Counted from the stretch's first letter, positions 1 to 7,670 are shown. The stretch: 16,231 nt of DNA from Pseudomonadota bacterium (GCA_023416195.1 JAEZID010000557.1:1-16231); one strand, 5' to 3'. Numbers and translations are program-made. The notes: generated by a model from the sequence alone, not told the origin.

Positions 1-420
1 GCGCGCGCCCGCCCGGTGCTGGACGCGCTGGGGGCGCGCGCCGTGGATCTGACCGGCCGCACCGACCCGCTGACGGCGGCGGCCTGCGTGCGGCGGGCGG
101 CGCTCTACGTCGGCAACGACTCCGGCCTGATGCACATCGCGGCGGCGGCCGGCACGCCGACGCTCGGCCTGTTCGGACCGGGCTTTCCGGAGACCTACGG
201 GCCGTGGGGCGCACGGGCGCGCACGGTGATCAGCACCGTGCCGCGCGACGAGCTGCTGGCCCGCCAGAAGGCCAGCCCGGCGGCCAGCGGGCTGATGGAC
301 GGCATCGCCGTGGCGGCGGTGGAGGCGGCGGCGCGGGAGCTTCTCCGGCCAGTCGCGCGGCGCCGGGGCGAAGTTGTGGCAAATGCTTGCAAAGCGTCGG
401 AAATAGGTCCCTCAAGTTGA
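1..420 (+). CDS. Glycosyltransferase family 9 (heptosyltransferase-like), C-terminal part
   Basis: The reading frame is open from base 1, so this is the C-terminal ~139 residues of a longer protein whose start lies left of the window; it ends at TGA 418-420. Seen: the segment NDSGLMHIAAAAGTPTLGLF followed by GP, the nucleotide-sugar-binding signature of GT9 enzymes (ADP-heptose:LPS heptosyltransferase fold, GT-B). Known: these cytoplasmic enzymes transfer a sugar from a nucleotide donor to LPS core or a related acceptor. The last ~40 residues after the fold are Ala/Arg-rich and not conserved in the family. The exact donor and acceptor cannot be told from this fragment. Its place directly upstream of flaF, with another glycosyltransferase-like gene beyond the flagellar operon, makes a role in flagellin or surface glycan modification possible, but that is inference; an ordinary LPS role is equally likely. 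Confidence 0.88.
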   Translation, partial: ARARPVLDALGARAVDLTGRTDPLTAAACVRRAALYVGNDSGLMHIAAAAGTPTLGLFGPGFPETYGPWGARARTVISTVPRDELLARQKASPAASGLMDGIAVAAVEAAARELLRPVARRRGEVVANACKASEIGPSS

Positions 421-445
421 CAAAAGTCGGCGGATCGCCGACAAT
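417..445 (+). promoter_or_regulatory. Candidate flaF promoter with embedded palindrome
   Basis: A perfect -35 hexamer TTGACA (417-422) overlaps the stop codon of the glycosyltransferase gene and is followed after 17 bases by GACAAT (440-445; 4 of 6 match to TATAAT). The same stretch contains GCCGACAA (437-444), one base off the FliA (sigma-28) -10 element GCCGATAA, but no matching -35 at the right distance. A perfect 7-bp palindrome (GTCGGCG-GAT-CGCCGAC, 426-442) sits between the two hexamers and could be an operator, or simply a 3' hairpin of the upstream gene. Start of transcription would be near 452, leaving a leader of about 77 bases before flaF. Confidence 0.35.
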
Positions 446-528
446 CGCTGCTGCCCAAGTGAGGGGGTGCGACGCCTGGATGTGGCGAACATGCACCCTG
501 GTTTGACGGGCTGCACCGAGGGTTTGGA

Positions 529-1044
529 ATGAAGCCGACACCGAAATACGCAAGCAAGCCGACCTCGGACGATCCGCGCGACGTCGAAGCGTGGGCGCTG
601 GCGGAGGCGGCGCGCCGCCTGATCGACGCCGGCCGCAATCCGGGCAACACCGAAGCCCTCCAGGCCGCCCTGCAATTGAATCAGCGCCTGTGGACGATCT
701 TCCAGGCCGCGATGACCGAGGACGACTGCCAGCATCCTCCGGAGGTGCGGACGAACATCGCCGCCCTCTCGCTGCTGGTGGATCGCGAGACCATCGCGCG
801 CCTCGTCGATCTGGACGGGACCAAGCTGGACACGCTCGTGAGCATCAACCGCCAGGTCGCCAGCGGCCTGACCGCCCAGCGCGAGGCGCTTCTCGCCGCG
901 CAGCAGGCCGGCGCGGCCGCTCCGGCCCAGGCTCCGCAGGCGGTTCCGGCGCAGGCCGGGATGCCCCGCCCGCCGGTCGCTCCGCCCACCGCGGCCCCCG
1001 ACGGACCGCCGATCCATCGCGAAGGTCTGCGGATTTCGATCTGA
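529..1044 (+). CDS. flaF: FlaF family flagellin-synthesis regulator
   Basis: 171 aa. Residues ~14-122 match the FlaF family: an acidic start DPRDVEAWALAEAARRLIDA, then LNQRLWTIFQAAM (50-62), PPEVRTNIAALSLLV and a closing INRQVASGL helix. Known: in Caulobacter and rhizobia FlaF is a cytoplasmic protein needed for flagellin synthesis or secretion, acting with the translational regulator FlbT. Unlike most FlaF proteins (about 110-125 aa), this one carries an extra ~48-residue tail (124-171) rich in Ala and Pro, ending GLRISI, which looks disordered. Start chosen at ATG 529 because GAGGG lies 6 bases upstream. No flbT or flagellin gene is visible beside it, which is less usual. It is followed by a strong terminator, so it ends its transcript. 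It faces the flgE-flgK-flgL operon. Confidence 0.88.
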   Translation: MKPTPKYASKPTSDDPRDVEAWALAEAARRLIDAGRNPGNTEALQAALQLNQRLWTIFQAAMTEDDCQHPPEVRTNIAALSLLVDRETIARLVDLDGTKLDTLVSINRQVASGLTAQREALLAAQQAGAAAPAQAPQAVPAQAGMPRPPVAPPTAAPDGPPIHREGLRISI

Positions 1045-1061
1045 GGAATACGGACGACAAG

Positions 1062-1092
1062 AAAGGCGGCGCTCCCTGGGGGCGCCGCTTTT
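1062..1092 (+). terminator. Intrinsic terminator of flaF
   Basis: Arms 1062-1074 and 1080-1092 pair over 13 bp (11 Watson-Crick and two G-T pairs), with a 5-base loop CCTGG. The right arm ends in TTTT, followed by GTTTT (1093-1097), giving a U-rich tail on the + strand. It begins 18 bases after the flaF stop codon. On the opposite strand the stem is followed by CTTTCTTG, so it may also stop transcripts arriving from flgL. Confidence 0.9.
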
Positions 1093-1133
1093 GTTTTGGG
1101 TGTCGCCGTTCCTGACAGGGTCGGGATGGACGC

Positions 1134-1250
1134 GATTCACCACCAAGACACATAGACACCAGGATTTTCACAAAGGAGTGCCGGCCTCGCCTGCGACGCA
1201 CGCGGAGCGGGCGGCCCTTTGTGACCTTCTTTGTGTCTTGGTGGTGAATC
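1134..1250. repeat. 117-bp imperfect inverted repeat (MITE/REP-like)
   Basis: The ends are perfect inverted copies over 19 bp: GATTCACCACCAAGACACA (1134-1152) and its complement (1232-1250). A second matched block, TCACAAAGG (1168-1176), pairs with CCTTTGTGA (1216-1224). The middle (1177-1215) is GC-rich and less symmetrical. The base composition of the arms is AT-richer than the surrounding genes. It lies between the flaF terminator and the 3' end of flgL. The 'CACCAAGACAC' type of arm resembles intergenic repeats that recur in many bacterial genomes (from memory). No reading frame, transposase or clear target duplication is seen. Confidence 0.75.
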
Positions 1251-1314
1251 GTCGGCGTGGCGACAGCTTGTCCGGTCTGGCGCCCGCCTCCCATACGGAA
1301 AAGGGCTTTGACGA

Positions 1315-3471
1315 TCACGCGATGTAGTTCAGCAGGGACAGTTTCTGGGTCTGGCCGGCGACGGTGTAGGCCGCTTCCAGCGCGTTCATGGAGGCGCGCA
1401 GGCGGGCGGCCACTTCGGTCTCGTCGATGCCCTCGATCTTGGCGACGCGCTCGGTCACGGTGGCCATCGCATCCTTGTGGGCGGAGCTTTTCTGCTCCAG
1501 CGTCGAGAGATCGGAGGCGACCTTCGCGTGCACCGACCGCACCTCGTCCTTGGCCTGGGCCATCAACTCGCGGGACTTGGAGATGTACTCCTCGTACTTG
1601 CCGGGGTTGGAGGCGGCGACGTGCGCCATGCGGAAGGCGGTGATCAGCTTCTGGAAGGCGCGGTCGTCGCTGGTCACGCCGTAGGTCAGGCTCAGCCCGT
1701 CGTCCGCCGTCACGGCGGCTTTGTCGAAGGCCTTCGCGTTCTGCCGCTTTGTCAGATACTCGGTGTCGTAGAAGGGCAGGTCCGGCGGGTTCACGTAGGG
1801 GACGTCGGTGATCGGAAAGGCTTCCGAAGGCAGGGTCGCCACCGACACCGTGTTGTCGATGCTGCCGTTGATCGCCTTCGCCGAGGTGGAGAACAGCTGC
1901 TGCCGCGTCGGGTGGTTCGGGTCGAGGGGGGTGTTGCTGGTCAGTTCGATGGCCGGACCGACGCCGCCGATGGCGATCGGCGGGGCCGGATCGAGCTTGC
2001 CGAACTGTTCGCGCAGCTTGGCCGCGACCTGGGTCACGTCCGTGACGCCGCCGTTGTAGTCCTGCTCGCTCACCGTGTAGCGGACCGTGTATTCCTGATA
2101 GGGCGGCAGGTCGCGCGGCTCGTGCGGGTTCTCGTTGTAGTGCTTCTGGTTGTAGGGGTCGTCCGGATCGCCGACGGCCACCGTGAATTCGAAGGTATCG
2201 CCGATGTCCACGTCCACGCCGTGCAGCGAGAAGCTGTCGATCTGCGGCAGGCCCACGTCGAGCGGCGGTGGCAGCAAGGGGTCGGGCAGCGTGGCGTTCT
2301 GGGTGGTCTGCGGCGTGTCCAGGCTGTTTTCGATGGTCGTCCGGTTCTGAACCCGCGCCGTCACGTCGAACGGCTTGCCGGGCTCGTTGCCGACCATCGT
2401 GATGATGCCGTTGGCCTGCGACACGATCATCGGCAGGTTCAGGCTGCCGAGCTGGATCGCGCTGGCCATCGTCTGCGCGATGGCGCTCGCCACGTTGACC
2501 GTGTTGGCGACGCCGCTGGGGATCGTGTAGCTGGGCGGCGTGGGCGACTGGGGGATTTGCCCGTCGATGAACACGTCCAGGCTGTTGCCGTTGTTCGTGC
2601 ACGAGATGATGTGGCCGCCGACCTTCAGCTCGTAATAATCGTCCTTCTCGGTCATGGGGCCGTTGAAGGTCACCTTGCTGGTCTGCTTCTGCGCCAGCAG
2701 GTCGCCCACCGGTTCCGTCGAATAGCGGGAGCCGGCGAAGAGATAGCGGTCGCCGAAACGCTCGTTCAGCATCTGTTGGATGTCGCGCAGCGCGCCCTCG
2801 ACGCGCTCGCGCGTCTGGTCGGCCTGCGGCCAGGTCACCGTGAAGCTGCTGGAGGAGGCCGCCTGAAGCTTGTCGAAATTCAGGTTGAGGACCGCGCCCT
2901 CGCCGGGGCCGCCGGTGATCGCGAAGTTGTAGCCGCCGCCGTCGTTGGGCGGCACGGTCTTCAGGTTGAGGCTGCGCGTGGACGTGCCGCCCAGCCCGTC
3001 GCTGACCGTGATGTCGAAGGTCCCGTTCTCGCCGTTCTGCGACGGGACCGCCGTCACCGTGTAGCGCGCGTTCTGGGTGAACTTGGACTTGTCCGGGTCC
3101 ACGGTCACCGACATCGCGTCGGGCTTGGCGTTGAAGGGCGAGGTGATGCTGGGCGGTCCCGGCTGGAAGGGCATCAGGTTGTTGCTCTGCCAGTCCGACG
3201 CCATCTTCTCCAGCTGGTCCAGCACGACGCTCGACGCCTTCACGCGCGGGAGCGCGGTGTCGATCTGCTGCACGTAGTTGTCGCGCTTCACCAGTTCCGC
3301 GCGAAGCTCCAGGAGCTTTTGCGTTTCCGCCCCGTACGCGTTGAGATCGACCGACTTCTTGCCGGTCGTCAGCTGTTGCGACAGGTCGTCCACCTTCTGC
3401 TGGCCCGCCGTCAGGTTGCGGACCAGACCCAGGTACTTGGCGTAGCTGCCAACTTGCGTGATCGTGCTCAT
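1315..3471 (-). CDS. flgL: Flagellar hook-associated protein 3 (FlgL), very long form
   Basis: 718 aa; enteric FlgL is about 317. FlgL joins hook-filament junction protein FlgK to the flagellin filament and is exported by the flagellar type III system. Seen: flagellin-like N-terminal helix (ITQVGSYAKYLGLVRNL, then QQKVDDLSQQLTTGKK), a mid-protein anchor GALRDIQQMLNERFGDRYLFAGS (227-248, family-typical), and the C-terminal flagellin helix EVAARLRASMNALEAAYTVA (686-705) closing with LSLLNYIA. The extra length lies in two insertions: ~100-215, and ~265-560, the latter holding two beta-type modules (about 277-373 and 417-535) that resemble those in FlgE. There is a single Cys (291). The start ATG overlaps the flgK stop as ATGA, so the two are translationally coupled. 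It is the last gene of the flgE-flgK-flgL operon. Confidence 0.9.
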   Translation of the reverse strand: MSTITQVGSYAKYLGLVRNLTAGQQKVDDLSQQLTTGKKSVDLNAYGAETQKLLELRAELVKRDNYVQQIDTALPRVKASSVVLDQLEKMASDWQSNNLMPFQPGPPSITSPFNAKPDAMSVTVDPDKSKFTQNARYTVTAVPSQNGENGTFDITVSDGLGGTSTRSLNLKTVPPNDGGGYNFAITGGPGEGAVLNLNFDKLQAASSSSFTVTWPQADQTRERVEGALRDIQQMLNERFGDRYLFAGSRYSTEPVGDLLAQKQTSKVTFNGPMTEKDDYYELKVGGHIISCTNNGNSLDVFIDGQIPQSPTPPSYTIPSGVANTVNVASAIAQTMASAIQLGSLNLPMIVSQANGIITMVGNEPGKPFDVTARVQNRTTIENSLDTPQTTQNATLPDPLLPPPLDVGLPQIDSFSLHGVDVDIGDTFEFTVAVGDPDDPYNQKHYNENPHEPRDLPPYQEYTVRYTVSEQDYNGGVTDVTQVAAKLREQFGKLDPAPPIAIGGVGPAIELTSNTPLDPNHPTRQQLFSTSAKAINGSIDNTVSVATLPSEAFPITDVPYVNPPDLPFYDTEYLTKRQNAKAFDKAAVTADDGLSLTYGVTSDDRAFQKLITAFRMAHVAASNPGKYEEYISKSRELMAQAKDEVRSVHAKVASDLSTLEQKSSAHKDAMATVTERVAKIEGIDETEVAARLRASMNALEAAYTVAGQTQKLSLLNYIA

Positions 3472-4877
3472 CGGACGATCGCCTCCAGCGCGTCAAACAT
3501 CGTATTGGTCACTTGCATGACCCGTGCCGAAGCGGCGTAGGACGTCTGAAGCTGTTGGAGGTTGGCGATTTCCTCGTCGATGTTCACGCCCGTGAAGGAG
3601 TGGTAGCGCTCCTCAAGGATCTGCTTGGCGTCCCGGTCGAACTCGTTGGCGGTCTTGACGGTCTTGGCCGCCGACATCCAGGAGCCGGTGATGTTGCTGG
3701 CCATGCTGCTGTAGGAGGAGTCGGACAGCTTCAGCCCGTCGGCTGAGAAGCTGCGGCCCGTGGCGGTCATCGCCTTGACCACGTCCCCGATCGCCGACTG
3801 TTTGATTTTTGCCTCGTTGTTCAACAGCTTAGCGTTCACCTGAAGGGTGAAGCGGTCCTCGCCGGTGAAGAACTGGTTGGCCTGTTCGCCGTCCAGCGCC
3901 GGGTTGGCGTTGTCGTAGGCGTCGCGGAAGCTGGTCGGCTCGCCGGGCTTGGTGGGGCCGGTGAACATCTTCGCGAACTCGTCCAGCTGCGAGCGCAGCT
4001 TGCGGATCACCTCGGCGGTCGGGTCGCCGTTGGCCGGCGCCGGCGGCTCGCGCCGGGAACCGTCGGCGCGCATGTTCAGCAGCGCCGCGATCTTGCCTTC
4101 GCGGATGTGATGGTTGATCGAGGTGACGTCGTTGCCGGTCACTAGGTTGATGTTGCCGCCGTCGAAGGAAAGATTTGCCGGTTCGGCATCGACCAGCGCC
4201 TGGCCCGACGCGGTGAAGATGGCCACGCGGCCGTCCGGACGCTCCACCGTGCGGACGCCGATGTAGGTGTTCAGCTCCTTGATGAGGTTGTCGCGCTTGT
4301 CGGCCACCTCGTTCGCGGCCGAGCCGTAGCCCTGCAGCGAAACGATGTCGCGGTTGATGCGGTCGATGTCCTTCAGGAGGCGGTTGACCTCCTTCACCGA
4401 GGTGTCGATGTCGGTCCGCATCTCGCGGTCCAGGTCCTCGACGCCCGTGGACACCCGGACGATCTCGCGGGCGAAGGTGTCGGCCGCCTGCACCAGCTGG
4501 TACTGGGCGACTTCGCTTTCCGGCGAGGTCTCCACCGCCTTCCAGGCGGCTTCGAGGTTGCTGGCGTAGGTGTTGAGCTGCGGGTTGCCGTTGGTCGTCC
4601 GCATCAGGTCGCCCAGCTTCTGCATGTACTCGGACTTGGTGGCCGAGGTGCCGTCGCGGGCGGTGAGATCCTCGACCTGGGCGCGCATGGCCTGGTCGAC
4701 TTCACGGCGGTACTGGGTGGTGAGCACGAACCCGCTGCGGTCCACCACCTGACCCACGGTGTGGCGGGTGCGGGAGGGATCGTCGGCGCGGGCGACGTTG
4801 TCCGAGACCACCTTCACCTGGGCCTGGACAGCGCGCAGGCCAGCCGTCGCACTACCAATGGCGCTGAAGAGGGACAT
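3468..4877 (-). CDS. flgK: Flagellar hook-associated protein 1 (FlgK)
   Basis: 469 aa, shorter than enteric FlgK (about 547). FlgK is the first junction protein on the hook tip. Seen: rod/hook-type N-terminus SLFSAIGSATAGLRAVQAQV with SDNVAR (25-30); FlgK-typical helices around NPQLNTYASNLEAAWKAVET (98-117) and DINRINRD-like IDRINRDIVSLQG (171-183); KRDNLIKELNTYIGV (194-208); and the C-terminal signature ERYHSFTGVNIDEEIANLQQ (423-442) with LQTSYAASARVMQVTNTMFD following. The outer variable domain seems small, in contrast to the enlarged FlgE and FlgL on either side. The start ATG at 4877 has AAAGGT about 10 bases upstream. It lies 75 bases after flgE with a stem-loop in between, and its stop overlaps flgL. 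Confidence 0.92.
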   Translation of the reverse strand: MSLFSAIGSATAGLRAVQAQVKVVSDNVARADDPSRTRHTVGQVVDRSGFVLTTQYRREVDQAMRAQVEDLTARDGTSATKSEYMQKLGDLMRTTNGNPQLNTYASNLEAAWKAVETSPESEVAQYQLVQAADTFAREIVRVSTGVEDLDREMRTDIDTSVKEVNRLLKDIDRINRDIVSLQGYGSAANEVADKRDNLIKELNTYIGVRTVERPDGRVAIFTASGQALVDAEPANLSFDGGNINLVTGNDVTSINHHIREGKIAALLNMRADGSRREPPAPANGDPTAEVIRKLRSQLDEFAKMFTGPTKPGEPTSFRDAYDNANPALDGEQANQFFTGEDRFTLQVNAKLLNNEAKIKQSAIGDVVKAMTATGRSFSADGLKLSDSSYSSMASNITGSWMSAAKTVKTANEFDRDAKQILEERYHSFTGVNIDEEIANLQQLQTSYAASARVMQVTNTMFDALEAIVR

Positions 4878-4909
4878 GGTCGTTGGACCTTTCGTCTGCG
4901 GGGGAGGCG

Positions 4910-4936
4910 GGCTGGCCGCGCCTCACGCGGCCAGCC
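4910..4936 (-). other. Stem-loop between flgE and flgK
   Basis: Perfect 11-bp inverted repeat GGCTGGCCGCG (4910-4920) and CGCGGCCAGCC (4926-4936) with a 5-base loop. It lies in the 75-base spacer between flgE and flgK. No U-run follows on the - strand, so it is unlikely to be a complete intrinsic terminator. Plausible roles are protecting the 3' end of abundant flgE mRNA or partial attenuation before flgK (inference). Confidence 0.65.
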
Positions 4937-4952
4937 TGTCAGGAGCGGGCGC

Positions 4953-7622
4953 TTAGCGCTTCAGGCCGAGGACTTCCTGAAGCATCTCGTCGGAGGTCGT
5001 GACGATCTTCGTGTTCGCGGAGTAGGTCCGCTGGGTCACGATCAGCTTGGTGAACTCGTCGGCGATGTCGACGTTGGAGCCTTCCACGCTGTTCGCGATG
5101 ACCGCGCCGGCGCCGTTGGTCTCCGGATCGTTGAAGTTCGGCCTGCCCGCGTCCTCGCTTTCCAGGAACACGCCGCCGGCCTCGCGGCGCAGCGCGTTGG
5201 CGTTGTTGAAGGTGACGATCGGAACCTTCGCGATGACCTTGCTGCGGCCGTTGTCGTAGTTGACCACCACGTTGCCGTTGTCGCCGAACACCACGTCCTT
5301 GAACTGGCCGCGCGGCGCGCCGTTCTGGATAAGCTGCGTGACGTTCATCTGTTCGCCCGCGTACTGCGTCAGGCCGCCGGGGCGCTGGAACTGGCCCATG
5401 TTCAGCTTGATCACCTGCGGACCGAAGCCGTAGTCCACCGTGAAGGTGATCGTGGCGTCGGTGCCGGCCGACTGGGTCGCGGCGGACACCGCCGTGCCGG
5501 TGCCGACCAGCGCGGTCGAGATGCCGGTCAGCGTGCCCACCGATTCCGGCGTCGTGCCGAAGGTCAGGCCGATGTGCGCCGGGGTCTGGCCGGCCACGCA
5601 GGTCTGCGTCAGCGTGAACTGCGGCGAGGGCGCGTCGGAGACCGACGCCGTCGCCGCCGGGTCGCTGGTGACGTTCAGCGTGGTGCCGGAGACGGTCGCG
5701 GTGCCGCCGTTCGCATTGATCTGGGCCGCGAAGTAGTTCAGCACGTCGGCCGGGGTCCGGTAGGTGCCGATGTTGCTGGCGGTCAGCTTCAGCGAGAAGT
5801 TGCCGTGCGTCGTGTTCACCGTGTAGGTGTCGCCCACGTCCACGGTGGAGCCGCCCAGCGTCAGCGCACCGGTACCGGTGAAGGTGTTGGGGTAGGCCGG
5901 GTTGTCCGGGGTCTTGGAGATGATCGTGATCACGCCGCCCTGCGCCGTCGCGGTGACCGGCAGCGAGGTGTTGGAGTTGATCTTGTTCGCCAGCGCGGCG
6001 GAGATGTCCTCCATGCTCATCTCGTCGCCGGTGGTGCTGTAGGTCACCGGCGTTCCGTTGATGCTGAGCGAGTACATCGTGCCGACGTCGCCCGGCGTAC
6101 CGGTCAGCGTGACCGTGCGGCGCTGGCGCACGCCGGCCACGTTGGCGGTGGAGAAAACGCCGGTCATCGAGTTCGACGCGGTGGAGGAGTTCGACACGCC
6201 CGCCGACGACACGAAGGTGCTGCCCGCCGTGTTGTCCTGGATGCTGAGCACGCCGCCCTGCGCCGTCGCGGTCACGCCGAGGCCCTTCGCGTTGAGGCGG
6301 TTGGCCAGTTCCTGCACCACGCCGGTGATGTTCTCGTAGGTGGCGTAGGTTTGGGCGGTGACCGTCACGGTGACTTCGGTGTCCGTGCCGTTGTCGACGC
6401 GGATCCGGTAGACGTCGCCGATGTCGATTTGCGACTGCGGGAAGGTGTACTTGTTCATCTGGCCGGCCGTGGGGGTCGCGGCGGTGATGCCGGCGCCCGA
6501 CGTGTCGGTGATCGTCGGCCCCAGGATGGTGTTCCAGGTCGGCGTGGTGCTCTCGACGCTCTGGCTCACCTTGAAGGGCGTGCCGGGGTTGCGGGCCTGC
6601 AGGTGAATGACGTTGCCCGTCACCGTCGCCATGACCGGCGCCGACGGCGAGGCCGAGTTGATCTGGTTCGCCAGCGCGCCGGCTAGGCCCGAATAGGTGT
6701 TCAGCGACGCGACGTTGTCCTTCGTCACCTTCAGGCTGTAGGTCGTGCCGTCGACGACCACCTTGTAGGTTTCGCCGATGCGCAGGTTGTCCTGGCCGTT
6801 GTTCGAGGCGGCGCCCGTGCCGCCGATGACCACCGCGTTGACCTGGGCCACCGGCGTGACGCCGGCGATGTTCTGGCCGAAGGTGATGGTCGCCGGGTAG
6901 CCGGCGAAGCTGCCGTCCACCGGCTTGGTGTTGGAGCCGGGCGCGTCCAGGATCAGGCGCCAGTCGTTGGAGCCCTGCTGGCGCCACTTGAAGTTGACGG
7001 TGCGCGAGTTGCCCTGCGTGTCGAAGATCTGGATGCTCGAATCCGGCACCGTCTCGCCCTTGGGCGGGGTCGCCGGCAGGTTGGCCGACAGGTCCACCTG
7101 GGAGGTGGAGACGGGCTTGTCGATCAGGGCGTTGACCTGGATCGGCGCCACCTGGTCCTTCTTCAGCTGCCCGGTCAGCGGATCAACCAGCCAGCCGTTC
7201 AGCGCGTAGCCCGCGCTGTTGACCAGATAGCGGCTCTTGTCCAGTTCGAAGTCGCCGGTGCGGGTGTAGTAGCTGCTGGACGCGGCGAGCGTGCCCGTCT
7301 GCGTCTGCACCGTCGACGAGCCCTGCTGGACGCCCAGCTTGGTGACGCTGAAGAAGCCTTGCCCCTGGATCGCGACGTTCGTCGGGCTCTGCACCTGCGT
7401 GAGGTTGCCCTGGATGTTGTTCATGAAGACGGGCTGCGCGGTGACGCCGCCCGGCGCGTGCAGCCGCTGGTTGGACTGCAAAACCAGGGTCTCGAACGCC
7501 GTGTTGACCCGCTTGTAGCCGATCGTGGACGCGTTCGCGATGTTGTCCGAGATGTGACCAAGCGCCTTCGACTGGGCGTTCAGGCCGAGGACGGCGGTTG
7601 TCATCGATCCGAAAATGCTCAT
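4953..7622 (-). CDS. flgE: Flagellar hook protein FlgE, greatly extended
   Basis: 889 aa; enteric FlgE is about 402. FlgE polymerises into the flexible hook outside the cell. Seen: N-terminal rod/hook domain SIFGSMTTAVLGLNAQSKAL and SDNIANASTIGYKR (25-38); QGQGFFSV (86-93); a FlgE-D2-like stretch ~160-225 (IQIFDTQGNSRTVNFKW); and a canonical C-terminus from ~725 (ITFTVDYGFGPQVIKL, EGSNVDIADEFTKLIVTQRT, YSANTKIVTTSDEMLQEVLG). Between ~255 and ~715 lies a large insertion holding four related modules (separate entry). Only one Cys (675) is present, consistent with exported flagellar proteins. Start ATG 7622 is preceded by GGAG about 11 bases upstream and by a sigma-54 promoter. It is the first gene of the flgE-flgK-flgL operon. 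A hook protein of this size may form a thicker or decorated hook (inference). Confidence 0.95.
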   Translation of the reverse strand: MSIFGSMTTAVLGLNAQSKALGHISDNIANASTIGYKRVNTAFETLVLQSNQRLHAPGGVTAQPVFMNNIQGNLTQVQSPTNVAIQGQGFFSVTKLGVQQGSSTVQTQTGTLAASSSYYTRTGDFELDKSRYLVNSAGYALNGWLVDPLTGQLKKDQVAPIQVNALIDKPVSTSQVDLSANLPATPPKGETVPDSSIQIFDTQGNSRTVNFKWRQQGSNDWRLILDAPGSNTKPVDGSFAGYPATITFGQNIAGVTPVAQVNAVVIGGTGAASNNGQDNLRIGETYKVVVDGTTYSLKVTKDNVASLNTYSGLAGALANQINSASPSAPVMATVTGNVIHLQARNPGTPFKVSQSVESTTPTWNTILGPTITDTSGAGITAATPTAGQMNKYTFPQSQIDIGDVYRIRVDNGTDTEVTVTVTAQTYATYENITGVVQELANRLNAKGLGVTATAQGGVLSIQDNTAGSTFVSSAGVSNSSTASNSMTGVFSTANVAGVRQRRTVTLTGTPGDVGTMYSLSINGTPVTYSTTGDEMSMEDISAALANKINSNTSLPVTATAQGGVITIISKTPDNPAYPNTFTGTGALTLGGSTVDVGDTYTVNTTHGNFSLKLTASNIGTYRTPADVLNYFAAQINANGGTATVSGTTLNVTSDPAATASVSDAPSPQFTLTQTCVAGQTPAHIGLTFGTTPESVGTLTGISTALVGTGTAVSAATQSAGTDATITFTVDYGFGPQVIKLNMGQFQRPGGLTQYAGEQMNVTQLIQNGAPRGQFKDVVFGDNGNVVVNYDNGRSKVIAKVPIVTFNNANALRREAGGVFLESEDAGRPNFNDPETNGAGAVIANSVEGSNVDIADEFTKLIVTQRTYSANTKIVTTSDEMLQEVLGLKR
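5619..6785 (-). repeat. Four related modules inside FlgE (intragenic domain array)
   Basis: Four segments of FlgE follow one pattern: (I/V)G-(D/E)-x-Y, a beta hairpin, a helix with LAN-x-(I/L)N, then a closing strand pair. They span residues ~280-356 (IGETYKVVVDG ... LANQINS ... NPGTPFKVS), ~398-478 (IGDVYRIRVD ... LANRLNA ... VTATAQGGVLSI), ~507-584 (VGTMYSLSING ... LANKINS ... VTATAQGGVITI) and ~592-668 (VGDTYTVNT ... FAAQINA ... VSGTTLNV). In bases these are 6785-6555, 6431-6189, 6104-5871 and 5849-5619. Modules 2 and 3 share VTATAQGGV, and also identical DNA. Copy boundaries are by eye. Confidence 0.75.
5931..6272. repeat. 24-bp direct repeat pair within flgE
   Basis: The same 24 bases occur at 5931-5954 and 6249-6272, 318 bp (106 codons) apart and in the same reading frame, encoding TATAQGGV in modules 3 and 2. 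Identity at the DNA level, including third positions, suggests recent duplication or gene conversion between modules. Confidence 0.8.
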
Positions 7623-7670
7623 GGCCAGGGATCTCCACGGAGAAGGGCAAACTGTTCTTGCGCCCTATCT

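Noticed and set aside
377..391. TGGCAAATGCTTGCA, resembling a sigma-54 promoter for flaF
   Set aside because: Only nine bases separate GG and GC instead of ten, and it lies inside the glycosyltransferase coding end.
495..520. A second TGG...GC pattern in the flaF leader
   Set aside because: The spacing is one base too long and the -12 side lacks TTGC.
1134..1250. Reading the inverted repeat as a CRISPR unit or a riboswitch
   Set aside because: There is only one pair of arms and no spacers, and no gene follows in a direction that a riboswitch could control.
845..3496. An 883-codon open frame on the - strand overlapping flgL and running into flaF
   Set aside because: It is a shifted frame of flgL: Arg/Gly/Ala/His-rich, low complexity, no family signature, whereas the flgL frame has clear flagellin-type ends.
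1477..3540. A 687-codon + strand frame antisense to flgL, and similar ones opposite flgE (4761-6686) and the TPR gene (7855-10140)
   Set aside because: Long antisense frames are expected in GC-rich genes. Their composition (Val/Arg/His/Gly runs) is that of a complementary-frame shadow, with no ribosome site or motif.
4939..6987. A second - strand frame of 682 codons within flgE, considered as a possible overlapping gene or frameshift
   Set aside because: The flgE frame is continuous from its N-terminal hook domain to its C-terminal domain, so no frameshift is needed.
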